From: RGIG5612 sp045599965
GTDB taxonomy: Bacteria; Bacillota; Clostridia; Lachnospirales; Lachnospiraceae
Assembly (NCBI GenBank): GCA_045599965.1
Contig: JAZRXA010000054.1
Location: 1 to 40,449 of the forward strand
Length of the DNA: 40,449 nt
Reading direction: 5' to 3'
How positions within the stretch are numbered: the stretch's first letter is position 1; every line of letters begins with the position of its first letter. The position numbers were made by a program, and so were the translations under genes. Shown piece after piece: positions 23,692-30,866 of this stretch. Below the pieces are notes generated by a model. The model searched no databases. It was given only the letters and a program-made list of their open reading frames with translations, and had not been told where the DNA came from.

Positions 23692-23924
23692 TGAAGGTAA
23701 AAGTTCTTCCACCGGCAGGCTGCGATAGGTCGTGCCTTGATGAAAAAAGTTGGATGGAAATTCCAGAAGGAGCAGACGTAAGTTTTGTGCTTGATAAAAT
23801 TTCGTGCGGGAAACTAAAAGCAAAACTTTTGCTTATTAGTGTTAATGGCGAAAGGGCCAAGCTTAATCAAAAATTAAAAGATGGAGATATTGTGGGATTC
23901 TTTATCCCAGCAACAGGCGGATGA
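23691..23924 (+). CDS. MoaD/ThiS-family sulfur-carrier-like protein
   Basis: The start is ATG 23691, sharing one base with the ferredoxin stop (TAATG) after GGAG; longer upstream frames overlap the ferredoxin. The 77-residue product has a ubiquitin-like layout and ends PATGG, the diglycine tail that MoaD/ThiS proteins use for adenylation and thiocarboxylation. MoaD-like genes beside AOR genes are thought to serve pterin cofactor assembly. The N-terminal half contains three cysteines, more than usual. Confidence 0.85.
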   Translation: MKVKVLPPAGCDRSCLDEKSWMEIPEGADVSFVLDKISCGKLKAKLLLISVNGERAKLNQKLKDGDIVGFFIPATGG

Positions 23925-23939
23925 CCCGCCTGTTTTTTT
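23912..23939 (+). terminator. Terminator of the AOR operon
   Basis: ACAGGCGG (23913-23920) pairs with CCGCCTGT, followed by seven T residues. The left arm lies within the last codons of the MoaD-like gene. Confidence 0.88.
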
Positions 23940-23967
23940 ATATCTAGATAACTTAGGTTTTGAGAAA

Positions 23968-24615
23968 CTATCGATTGATTATATACTTAAAAATTGGATT
24001 ACCTTTAGCGGAGAACTTCTCTTCATACTCTGTCATGATATTGCCTTCGTTCATCGTAGCATCATGATGCAAGTCGCGAGTTACTTTTAGGAGGTTCCAC
24101 TTCGTCTCTTCAACTTCTTCTAATGAAAAATCAAAAAGGACTTCATTATCAGTCTTAAATTCTATTACACCATCAGCCTTCAAAATTTTATCATATCTAG
24201 CAAGGAACTGACGCGATGTTAAGCGGCGTTTTGCTGTGCGTTTCTTTGGCCATGGATCAGAAAAATTCAAAAAGATTTTATCTACCTCGGCGTTTGCAAA
24301 TACGCCACAAATGTATTCGGCATCCATTCTAATAAATTTAACATTAGCGAGCATTGCCTCTTCTTGCTTTTGGACCGCACGCAAAAGCACGCTCGAATAC
24401 TTTTCGATGCCAACAAAATTTATATCTGGATTAAGGCGCGCCATCTCCATAATAAACGTGCCTTTTCCCATACCAATCTCAATCCATACAGGGTTGTCGT
24501 TTCCAAAAATGGCGCGCCAGTTGCCCTTTACGGACCACTCGCCTTCCTCTTCGGGAATCACATATTTACTTTCGGCAATCGCTTCGCGCGCGCCAGGAAT
24601 ATTCTTAAGTCTCAT
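23968..24615 (-). CDS. trmB: tRNA (guanine-N7-)-methyltransferase
   Basis: TrmB makes m7G46 in the tRNA variable loop with S-adenosylmethionine. The protein has MRLKNIPGARE at its start, the SAM-binding IEIGMGKGTF loop, a FVGIEKYSS acidic site, and the family signature NFSDPWPKKRTAKRRL with TxFLARY-type residues after it. The start is placed at 24615 (215 residues) because TrmB proteins begin MRxRxxPGA. An ATG 36 nt upstream (24651) adds a Cys-rich dozen residues that do not fit. A TAAAAT box ends 7 nt before the chosen ATG, so translation may be leaderless. It is divergent from the SnoaL-like gene. Confidence 0.93.
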   Translation of the reverse strand: MRLKNIPGAREAIAESKYVIPEEEGEWSVKGNWRAIFGNDNPVWIEIGMGKGTFIMEMARLNPDINFVGIEKYSSVLLRAVQKQEEAMLANVKFIRMDAEYICGVFANAEVDKIFLNFSDPWPKKRTAKRRLTSRQFLARYDKILKADGVIEFKTDNEVLFDFSLEEVEETKWNLLKVTRDLHHDATMNEGNIMTEYEEKFSAKGNPIFKYIINR

Positions 24616-24661
24616 GCCACAAATTTTACCACAATTCCCACAAAAAAACATAGCCGCAATA

Positions 24662-24670
24662 TGTTATAAT
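24662..24670 (+). promoter_or_regulatory. Extended -10 promoter of the SnoaL-like gene
   Basis: TGTTATAAT is a perfect extended -10 box; no good -35 is visible. The predicted start leaves a leader of about 20 nt that contains AAGGAAGG. Confidence 0.55.
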
Positions 24671-24698
24671 TAGAATAACATTTAAGGAAGGTGTAGCT

Positions 24699-25070
24699 AT
24701 GACAAACGTAGAAGTTGTTCAAAAATTTTATGAAGAGGTGTTTAACAATAAAGACCTTACAAATTTAGATGCATATATGCTAGATAGTTATATGCAACAT
24801 AATCCAACGGCCGCTGATGGCAAAGAAGGATTTAAAAAATTCTTAGAGTTTTTCTTTACTTTTGATCCTCATATGGAAATATTAAAGATTTTTGAAAATG
24901 CCGAGAATGAAGTTGCAGTTTTCTTTAAGTGTACTTTTAGGGCTAATGGTCAAATCAACAAAGTTGTTGATATATACCGTCTTGAAAATGGAAAACTTGC
25001 TGAACATTGGGATGTTGTTGAGCATGACGTAAAAGAGTTCAGCGAAATAAACGGCCGAAGCATTTTCTAA
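24699..25070 (+). CDS. SnoaL-like (NTF2-fold) protein
   Basis: A 123-residue single-domain protein of the NTF2/SnoaL-like superfamily. It opens VEVVQKFYEEVFNNKDLTNL, has the YMQHNPTAADGKEGFKKFLE segment typical of predicted aldol-condensation-type SnoaL proteins, and ends with the conserved DIYRLENGKLAEHWDVVE strand. The family has cyclases, isomerases and many proteins of unknown role, so the activity cannot be assigned. It follows a strong ribosome-binding site and stands alone. Confidence 0.85.
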   Translation: MTNVEVVQKFYEEVFNNKDLTNLDAYMLDSYMQHNPTAADGKEGFKKFLEFFFTFDPHMEILKIFENAENEVAVFFKCTFRANGQINKVVDIYRLENGKLAEHWDVVEHDVKEFSEINGRSIF

Positions 25071-25096
25071 GCTCCACATCTATACACATCAAATAA

Positions 25097-25112
25097 GATA
25101 TGATATCATATC
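25097..25112. promoter_or_regulatory. 16-bp perfect palindrome, possible operator
   Basis: GATATGATATCATATC is a perfect palindrome in the short gap between the SnoaL-like gene and the nuclease-like gene. The size fits a dimeric regulator site. The surrounding AT-rich sequence makes chance possible. Confidence 0.35.
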
Positions 25113-25183
25113 GATAATTCTTTGAACTGGCGTCTCCGCCATGTTTATTTTCACAATATTTATATTAATAAAAGGAGGCTAAC

Positions 25184-26209
25184 TTGCAAATACCTTTAAT
25201 TAAATATTCTGCGCTTGAGTACTGGCTGGACGGCACAGATCGTTATTATTACTACGCGCCGAAGTTAGAAACATTGCCAAGCAATTTTAACTTTAAGATT
25301 AATGAAACTTTCGCGAAAAACTTATCTAAAGAATATAATCTTACTCTTCCACTAAATCTCATGGTCCCAGAGAATCATAAAAGAAATCATAAAGAATGCT
25401 TTGAATTATATAGATGGATAAAAAATATTCCAAAGAATAGTTTTTTACGATTGCTAGATAGGGGAAATGATGATGAGTCAATATATGTTTCTTGTCCCGA
25501 ATTGACCTTTTATCTAGCGGCAAACATGTTTTCCCTTGCAGAGACAGTCATGATTGGAAATATGCTTTGCGCAGAATATGTTTTTGACAATGACTGTGTT
25601 TTAAAACAACGCGATAGGCAGCCGGTAACAACATCAAACAAGATAAAACGATACCTTGGGAAATTAGATTGCATTAAAGGTGCCCGTAAAGCACTCGATG
25701 CGGCGAGGTATATATCAGATAACTGCAATTCACCTAGAGAGGTTGTGCTAGCGACAATGGCGGCACTTCCAATAAAGGACGGAGGATATGGTATGCCGAT
25801 ATTTGAAATGAATGGAATAGTGAATATTAAAAATGAATATGTTAAGGGACTAGGGAGGGCGAAACTTAGATGTGATATTGTTTGGCCAAAAGAAAAAGTT
25901 GTTGCGGAATATGAAAGCAATATGACGCACCTTGAGAAAGAACAGCATAAATATGATAAAAAAAGAATGACTGCGTTAATAGGTTCAGGGTATAAAGTGA
26001 TTTATATAACGAATGATGATATTAAGTTATTCAGTAGAACGGACGAGACATTTTTTGCACTGAGAAAGTCGTTACATCAACGACGAAGAGAAGAGGAATT
26101 TCAAAAACATCTTGATACGCGATATGATGTTTATAATATATTGTTCAGAAGAAACTTTTTTACAAGTCTTTGTGATAAAAAGTATCCATCAGAAAAAAAT
26201 ATTTTATGA
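25184..26209 (+). CDS. Solitary PD-(D/E)XK nuclease-like protein (DUF559-like C-terminal domain)
   Basis: The start is TTG 25184, after AAAGGAGG with good spacing. The 341-residue product has an N-terminal region of about 190 residues that I do not recognise (a YWLDGTDRYYYYAP start, a helical middle ending NSPREVVLATMAALP, then GGYGMPIFEMNG). Residues about 220-280 have the layout of a DUF559/Vsr-like restriction-endonuclease fold: RCDIVWPKEKVVAEYESN supplies a D-x(n)-E-x-(Y/N) core, followed by DKKRMTALIGSGYKVIYIT. The lysine of the classical motif is not clear. Similar stand-alone proteins occur in anaerobic gut-type bacteria. It is flanked by repeats at 26211-26515 and has its own terminator, so it may be an acquired defence or mobile-element gene. 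Function is inference. Confidence 0.65.
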   Translation: MQIPLIKYSALEYWLDGTDRYYYYAPKLETLPSNFNFKINETFAKNLSKEYNLTLPLNLMVPENHKRNHKECFELYRWIKNIPKNSFLRLLDRGNDDESIYVSCPELTFYLAANMFSLAETVMIGNMLCAEYVFDNDCVLKQRDRQPVTTSNKIKRYLGKLDCIKGARKALDAARYISDNCNSPREVVLATMAALPIKDGGYGMPIFEMNGIVNIKNEYVKGLGRAKLRCDIVWPKEKVVAEYESNMTHLEKEQHKYDKKRMTALIGSGYKVIYITNDDIKLFSRTDETFFALRKSLHQRRREEEFQKHLDTRYDVYNILFRRNFFTSLCDKKYPSEKNIL

Positions 26210-26210
26210 A

Positions 26211-26407
26211 ATTACCGAAAAGTGCCCCATTGGTACCCGCGAGGTTCAAATAATTTTAGAACTAAAATGTAACGTTCTCAAAAAACCTTGATTTATCAAG
26301 GTTTTTTGAATATATAGAAATAGAAAAAATTGTGTTAAACAAAAAATAATAGATTAATGAGCTTAAATATGTGATTTTGGGGTACCAATGGGGCACTTTT
26401 CGGTAAT
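26211..26407. repeat. 28-bp perfect inverted repeat enclosing 141 bp (MITE- or IS-end-like)
   Basis: 26211-26238 and 26380-26407 are exact reverse complements over 28 bp; the ends read ATTACCGAAAAG inward to TTGGTACCC. The left arm begins 1 bp after the stop of the nuclease-like gene. The enclosed segment contains a terminator (26280) and no gene. The right arm is also the start of dispersed repeat copy B, and a diverged version starts copy A at 373. The long perfect arms look like insertion-sequence termini or a nonautonomous element. No target-site duplication is obvious. Confidence 0.7.
26280..26309. terminator. Terminator of the nuclease-like gene
   Basis: CAAAAAACCTTGA pairs perfectly with TCAAGGTTTTTTG around TTTA. 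It has A and T tracts on both sides, so it can act in either direction. It lies inside the 28-bp inverted repeat. Confidence 0.85.
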
Positions 26408-26515
26408 TTTATCAAAACATTTTATTTTGGATTATAGAAAAAGCATTGTTTTGAATTTATATATGGAGGCGGGGCGAAGACCCGGCGAAGCGGCGCTGGA
26501 AGCGACGCAATGGGA
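26377..26515. repeat. Dispersed structured repeat, copy B
   Basis: The second copy of the element at 373-484, in the same orientation. A 24-27-bp stretch around 26431-26457 is absent from copy A. Hairpin 1 is CGGG/CCCG with a 7-nt loop (26470-26484). Hairpin 2 is CGCT-gga-AGCG (26494-26504). Relative to copy A the stem bases change but pairing is kept. Both copies are followed within about 20 bp by an unrelated inverted repeat (497-559 and 26536-26568). Confidence 0.55.
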
Positions 26516-26535
26516 CATAGTAGTAGAAGCTGTGT

Positions 26536-26697
26536 GAATTGTGGATTATCTTTGATCATCCACAATTCCACGGCCAAGATGATTTTATGTAGCAAAACGC
26601 AAAGGGCGGCGCCAGGGCTAAGTAGGGCCCGCGCCTCCTTTTGCTATTTGCGGTGGCTGTGCTTCGTGCGCCAAAACAGTTTCGTTCGATAGCCACC
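26536..26697. other. Strongly structured intergenic region, possible ncRNA or palindromic repeat
   Basis: Three inverted repeats in tandem. GAATTGTGGAT / ATCCACAATTC (26536-26546, 26558-26568) is perfect. A 21-nt pair with a few mismatches at 26592-26612 and 26631-26651 encloses a further GGGC/GCCC. GGTGGCT / AGCCACC (26652-26658, 26691-26697) is perfect. The region is visibly more GC-rich than its surroundings and has no credible ORF. I could not match it to a known RNA such as 6S, SRP RNA, RNase P or tmRNA. After it, TGATAAAAT (26748-26756) is a candidate extended -10 for the next gene. Confidence 0.45.
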
Positions 26698-26824
26698 TTT
26701 GGTAGAGAAAAAAGGACAGCCCAGAAATTTACCCATAGTTGAAAGTGTGATAAAATTAGATGTAATTTTTTAAGGCTTTAAATAATAACAGCGAGGTAAA
26801 AGTTTTTAATTAAGGAGAAGAAAA

Positions 26825-26986
26825 ATGGGAGATTTAGAAAACAAAAACGAAGAAGTAAACGAAGAAAAACCTTCTATGGTTATTTGGTGTAGAAAGGCTA
26901 ATGGACCTAGAGAACTTAATGGGATTTGTGAGGATGCAGAAAGCTGCCCACAGCCATTTTGCGAAGGAAAGAAAAAATTTTGGTAG
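26825..26986 (+). CDS. Small Cys-rich acidic protein (53 residues)
   Basis: ATG 26825 follows AAGGAG at good spacing. The N-terminal half is highly acidic (NKNEEVNEEKP). The C-terminal half is compact, with four cysteines in VIWCRKANG, NGICEDAESC and PQPFCEG. The pattern suggests a metal or Fe-S site, though no family is recognised. It lies 70 bp upstream of the Fe-S aldo-keto reductase on the same strand and may be co-transcribed with it. Confidence 0.65.
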   Translation: MGDLENKNEEVNEEKPSMVIWCRKANGPRELNGICEDAESCPQPFCEGKKKFW

Positions 26987-27056
26987 ATGATGCCAAGAAT
27001 TTCGCTTAGAAATAGCGATTGAAAAAAGTAAAAAATAAAAGCAAGAGAGGAACGAA

Positions 27057-28190
27057 ATGAAATATAGGAAATTTGAAAATATTGAAAAACCAGTTTCGCT
27101 CTTTGGACTTGGCTGCATGAGATTCAACGGAGAAGCGTCTGGAGATTCGATAATAGATGAAGAAAAAGCAATAAAGTTAATTCGCAAAGCTATAGATGGC
27201 GGAGTAAATTATATCGATACAGCGTATGTTTACCTAGATAGAACATCAGAAAAAATAGTAGGCAAGGCGCTTAGAGATGGCTATAGAGAAAAAGTTACGA
27301 TAGCAACAAAGTTGCCAATAGATTTCGTAAAAACGCCAGAAGATATGGAAAGCATTTTTGCCTCAGAATTAGAAAAACTTGAAACAGATCATATAGATTT
27401 TTATTTGCTTCACGCACTTGGCAAAGATAGATGGGAAAGATTTAAGGAACTCGGCGTTAAAGAATTTCTTAATCAAAAGAAAGCCGAAGGCAAAATAAAA
27501 AATAAATGTTTCTCGTTCCACGGCCCGTATGAAGAGTTTGAGTACATATTAAATGACTTTGATTGGGACATGGTTCAAATCCAATATAATTTTATGGATA
27601 TAAATAACCAAGCTGGAACAAAAGGACTTAAACTTGCAGCAAGCAAAGGTATTCCAGTAGTAATTATGGAAGGATTGCTTGGAGGAAAGCTGGCGAAGGC
27701 GCCAAAAGAGGTACAAGCGATTTATGACGCGTTCCCGGAAAAGAGAAGTCCAGTTGAATGGGCATTTAGGTGGCTCGCAAACAATCCTGAAATTATGACA
27801 ATACTTTCGGGATGCAATGAGGAAGAGCAAATTGAAGATAACTTAAAGATATTTGACAGCGTTGACGCAGGCATAATGACCGATGAAGAAATGGAATTAA
27901 TTTCAAAAGTTAGGGATGCTTATAATGCAAGAACAAAAATTGCATGTACCGGTTGCAGATACTGTATGCCTTGCCCAAACGACGTGGCAATTCCTAGAGT
28001 ATTTAATATGTGGAATGAGTATGGACTATATAATGCTAACCCGCTTGAAAGCTGGGATTATATGGAAATAAAAGAAGCAAAGCAAACGCCTGAAAATTGT
28101 GTGGAGTGCGGAAAGTGTGAAAGCGCATGTCCACAGCATCTAAATATAATTGAAGCGCTTAAAACTTCATGGTCCGAGATGATAAAATAG
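27057..28190 (+). CDS. Aldo/keto reductase with C-terminal [4Fe-4S] domain
   Basis: A 377-residue protein. Residues about 1-290 form an AKR TIM barrel (FGLGCMRFNG, GVNYIDTAYVY with the active-site Asp and Tyr, then ATKLP and IDFYLLHAL). The C-terminal 80 residues carry cysteines CTGCRYCMPCP (about 297-307) and CVECGKCESACP (about 349-360), typical of the anaerobe-specific AKR group that couples a barrel to Fe-S clusters. The substrate is unknown; the cofactor is probably NADPH, with electron transfer through the clusters. The ATG follows AGAGGAACGA. It ends about 40 bp before the rhomboid gene. Confidence 0.92.
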   Translation: MKYRKFENIEKPVSLFGLGCMRFNGEASGDSIIDEEKAIKLIRKAIDGGVNYIDTAYVYLDRTSEKIVGKALRDGYREKVTIATKLPIDFVKTPEDMESIFASELEKLETDHIDFYLLHALGKDRWERFKELGVKEFLNQKKAEGKIKNKCFSFHGPYEEFEYILNDFDWDMVQIQYNFMDINNQAGTKGLKLAASKGIPVVIMEGLLGGKLAKAPKEVQAIYDAFPEKRSPVEWAFRWLANNPEIMTILSGCNEEEQIEDNLKIFDSVDAGIMTDEEMELISKVRDAYNARTKIACTGCRYCMPCPNDVAIPRVFNMWNEYGLYNANPLESWDYMEIKEAKQTPENCVECGKCESACPQHLNIIEALKTSWSEMIK

Positions 28191-28232
28191 TTCGAAGTGC
28201 AACAACAATATAAACGGAGAATATATTAATTA

Positions 28233-29240
28233 ATGGTATACCAAGACATTAGAAATTATTTTGGAAATCAAAATTTTGCATCGGCATCAACATCACTTGA
28301 TGTCTTGGATATTATGTACAATAGATATGGCGATGACGAAATATTTTGCGTTTTGCTTAATAGCACGAGCGGCAGGGCGTTCGGCGACGACTTGGTTAGA
28401 GGCTGCTTTGCACAACTAGAAAAAGCGACCCCGCCAGAAAATATATTGTTTATACTTGTCACAAATGATGTAGAAAGAGATAAGCATCTAGCGCAAATAG
28501 AAGGGATAAACCTCTGGCTCGTAGATGAGTTTGAACAGCAACTTTATATTTACGAAACACAGCCAGAAGATTTCTTTGACATAAAAAGAGGCATAGTTCA
28601 AGCGATAAGCGAAACGCCAGCTGCAAAAACGAGGAAAGCAGTCCGCACGAAAAACTGGCCATGGGTCACGATAGTTTTGATTGCAATTAATGTAATCGTT
28701 TACCTAATCCTAGCGATGAACGGAAATACTGAAAGCACCGAGTACATGCTTAGCAAGGGCGCAGCTTATGGCCCGGCAATTTTCGAGCATTACGAAATTT
28801 GGAGATTAGTAACTTGCATGTTCATGCACTTCGGACTTATGCATCTTGCAAGCAACATGATTTACTTAGGAATAATAGGAACAACAATTGAAAACGGAAT
28901 TGGCCATTTTAAGTTTGCGCTATTGTATATGCTTTCAGGTTTCGCAGCGAGCGTAGTTTCAAGTGCGGTGTACTATTTTGCAGGAGACTTTACTGTTTCT
29001 GCGGGCGCAAGTGGTGCAATATATGGTCTGATTGGAGTTGTAGTTTATTTAACTTTCAAAAACAGAGGGCGCATGAGCCGCTCGAACATGTGGTTTAGAG
29101 TCACGACCGTACTACTCTTTATATTCGTATCAAATTTCTTAGACGAGTCTGTCGATGCAGTTGCACACATAGCTGGCTTCGTCTTTGGATTAATACTTGC
29201 AATACTTTTCTTAGGAGGAAAAAAGAATGAAAAATCCTGA
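28233..29240 (+). CDS. Rhomboid-family intramembrane serine protease
   Basis: A 335-residue protein. An N-terminal soluble domain of about 140 residues is followed by a six- or seven-helix rhomboid domain. The catalytic serine is S260 in GASGAIYGLIG and the catalytic histidine H312 in AHIAGFVFGL; HLASNM (204-209) supplies the conserved oxyanion-side His and Asn. It cleaves transmembrane segments of unknown targets. The N-terminal part (VLDIMYNRYGDDEIFCVLLN) resembles the cytosolic domain found in several clostridial rhomboids. Its 3' end overlaps the HIT gene by 14 nt. Confidence 0.92.
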   Translation: MVYQDIRNYFGNQNFASASTSLDVLDIMYNRYGDDEIFCVLLNSTSGRAFGDDLVRGCFAQLEKATPPENILFILVTNDVERDKHLAQIEGINLWLVDEFEQQLYIYETQPEDFFDIKRGIVQAISETPAAKTRKAVRTKNWPWVTIVLIAINVIVYLILAMNGNTESTEYMLSKGAAYGPAIFEHYEIWRLVTCMFMHFGLMHLASNMIYLGIIGTTIENGIGHFKFALLYMLSGFAASVVSSAVYYFAGDFTVSAGASGAIYGLIGVVVYLTFKNRGRMSRSNMWFRVTTVLLFIFVSNFLDESVDAVAHIAGFVFGLILAILFLGGKKNEKS

Positions 29241-29643
29241 TTGTATTTTTTGCAAATTGGCAAATGGAGATATTCCAACAATGTCACTTTATGAAGACGA
29301 AAACTTCAATGTAATTTTCGATGCAGGTCCAGCAACATTTGGCCATGCCTTGATTTTACCAAAGGAGCATTACGCAAATATCTATGAGATAGATGAAGAC
29401 ACATTAGCAAAAGCTTATGTTCTTGCAAAGAAAATGGCGACAGTTATGACTGAGGTGTTTAATGCAGACGGCTTTAACATCTTGCAAAATAATAACGAGG
29501 CAGCAGGCCAAAGCGTTTTTCATTTCCATATTCATTTGATTCCTAGGTATGAAAACGACCATGCAATTGGAATGTGGACACCAGGACAGCAAGACCAAGA
29601 AAAACTTACGAAAGCAATAGAACAAATAAAAAATAAATTATAA
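29227..29643 (+). CDS. HIT-family nucleotide hydrolase/transferase
   Basis: A 138-residue Hint-branch HIT protein. CIFCKLANGDIP at the start and the histidine triad FHFHIHLIPRY (HxHxHxx) near residue 98 are diagnostic. Members hydrolyse adenosine phosphoramidates and related nucleotides. The ATG follows TTAGGAGG and overlaps the rhomboid gene. A strong bidirectional terminator follows. Confidence 0.95.
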   Translation: MKNPDCIFCKLANGDIPTMSLYEDENFNVIFDAGPATFGHALILPKEHYANIYEIDEDTLAKAYVLAKKMATVMTEVFNADGFNILQNNNEAAGQSVFHFHIHLIPRYENDHAIGMWTPGQQDQEKLTKAIEQIKNKL

Positions 29644-29648
29644 TTAAA

Positions 29649-29672
29649 AAGCGGTGATGAAAATCACCGCTT
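29649..29672. terminator. Bidirectional terminator between convergent genes
   Basis: AAGCGGTGAT / ATCACCGCTT is a perfect 10-bp stem with a GAAA loop and A and T tracts outside. It serves the HIT gene and the convergent CDF gene, whose stop is 6 bp away. Confidence 0.88.
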
Positions 29673-29677
29673 AAAAT

Positions 29678-30850
29678 TTACTGTCCGACATAGCCCCTGT
29701 CAATTTTGATAACTGCGAAGTATTCCGGCCATGCATCATGTATATGGCCGGCTATTTTTTTGATTGCTTCTTCGTCAGAATCCTTGTCATCCATAGAAAG
29801 CAAACAATCAAAAATTAAATTTGTATGTGTTGGTCCAGGGACCATCCTAAAGTCATGTATCGAAGCATTAGGATAAACCTCGGTTATTTTCTCAAGCGTT
29901 TTCTTTCGCATCTTAGCAACCTCAGGATTGTTAGATTCGATAGGGTCCATATGGATTGTTGAAAGACAATTAAACTTTTCGTTCAAATCATTTTCAGCAA
30001 GATCTATCGCGTCATGTAGCTCAAAGATGTCACCGCTACCATCAACCTCTGCGTGTAAAGAAATCATAAGACGGCCAGGGCCATAGTCGTGCACGATTAA
30101 ATCATGTATTCCGACAATTTCCGGATGCGCAAGAACGCACTTTTCAATTTCCCGAACGAGTTCCTCCTCAGGCGGCTGGCCCAGCAAAGGCGACACAGTT
30201 TCTTTTATAGAAGAAATACCGGCGTAAAGAATAAAGAGCGAAACTAAAAGGCCGGCGATTCCATCGACATTAATCTTAAAGAAGTAAGCAACTCCGATAG
30301 AAAGAAGTGTAACGAGAGTTGCGATGCAGTCGGTTAACGAATCAGTTGCAGTTGCAAGCAACGCCCCAGAGCCAATTTTCTTTCCGACAAAGCGGTTATA
30401 AGTGAACATGTAAAACTTAACTAAGATAGCCGCAACCATAATTAAAACAGGAATAAGGCTAATTTCAATAGGCTCTGGCGAAATTATTTTCTTCACAGAA
30501 GAAATACCAAGCTCAACGCCAACAACGATAATGATCGCGCTGATAACAAGCCCGGTAAGATATTCAATTCGGCCATGACCGAAAGGATGATATTTGTCAG
30601 GCTTTCTGCCAGCAAGCAAAAAGCCGAGCAAAGTTATAACTGAAGAGCCAGCGTCGGAAAGGTTGTTGAACGCATCAGCGATAATAGCAACTGAGCCCGA
30701 AATTGCGCCAGCAATATATTTGCCACCAAATAAAATAACGTTGAGAATGATTCCGTAAACACTAGAAAGAGTCGCATAATTTTTGCGAACGCGAGCATCA
30801 TCAACGCTATCAGGATTTTTGATAAAAATTTTAGTAAGTAGTTTGAACAT
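29678..30850 (-). CDS. Cation diffusion facilitator (CDF) metal transporter
   Basis: A 390-residue CDF protein with about six transmembrane helices and a long C-terminal cytosolic domain. The transport site is marked by ADAFNNLSDAGSS (58-70) and a second TDSLTD in helix 5. The HPFGHGRIEY loop (88-97) is the usual family motif. CDF proteins export divalent metals such as Zn, Mn or Fe against protons; asparagines near the first site make Mn or Fe as likely as Zn. It lies 16 bp after murG on the same strand and its ribosome-binding site (GGTGG) lies just past the murG stop, so the two form an operon. Confidence 0.92.
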   Translation of the reverse strand: MFKLLTKIFIKNPDSVDDARVRKNYATLSSVYGIILNVILFGGKYIAGAISGSVAIIADAFNNLSDAGSSVITLLGFLLAGRKPDKYHPFGHGRIEYLTGLVISAIIIVVGVELGISSVKKIISPEPIEISLIPVLIMVAAILVKFYMFTYNRFVGKKIGSGALLATATDSLTDCIATLVTLLSIGVAYFFKINVDGIAGLLVSLFILYAGISSIKETVSPLLGQPPEEELVREIEKCVLAHPEIVGIHDLIVHDYGPGRLMISLHAEVDGSGDIFELHDAIDLAENDLNEKFNCLSTIHMDPIESNNPEVAKMRKKTLEKITEVYPNASIHDFRMVPGPTHTNLIFDCLLSMDDKDSDEEAIKKIAGHIHDAWPEYFAVIKIDRGYVGQ

Positions 30851-30866
30851 GTTTCGCCACCAAAAA

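Noticed and set aside
24236..24673. Antisense frames over trmB on the plus strand
   Set aside because: The trmB reading has every family motif. The plus-strand frames have no ribosome-binding site and run through the divergent promoter region.
26510..26692. 60-codon ORF with cysteines in the structured intergenic region
   Set aside because: It spans strong inverted repeats, has no ribosome-binding site and no coherent protein pattern.
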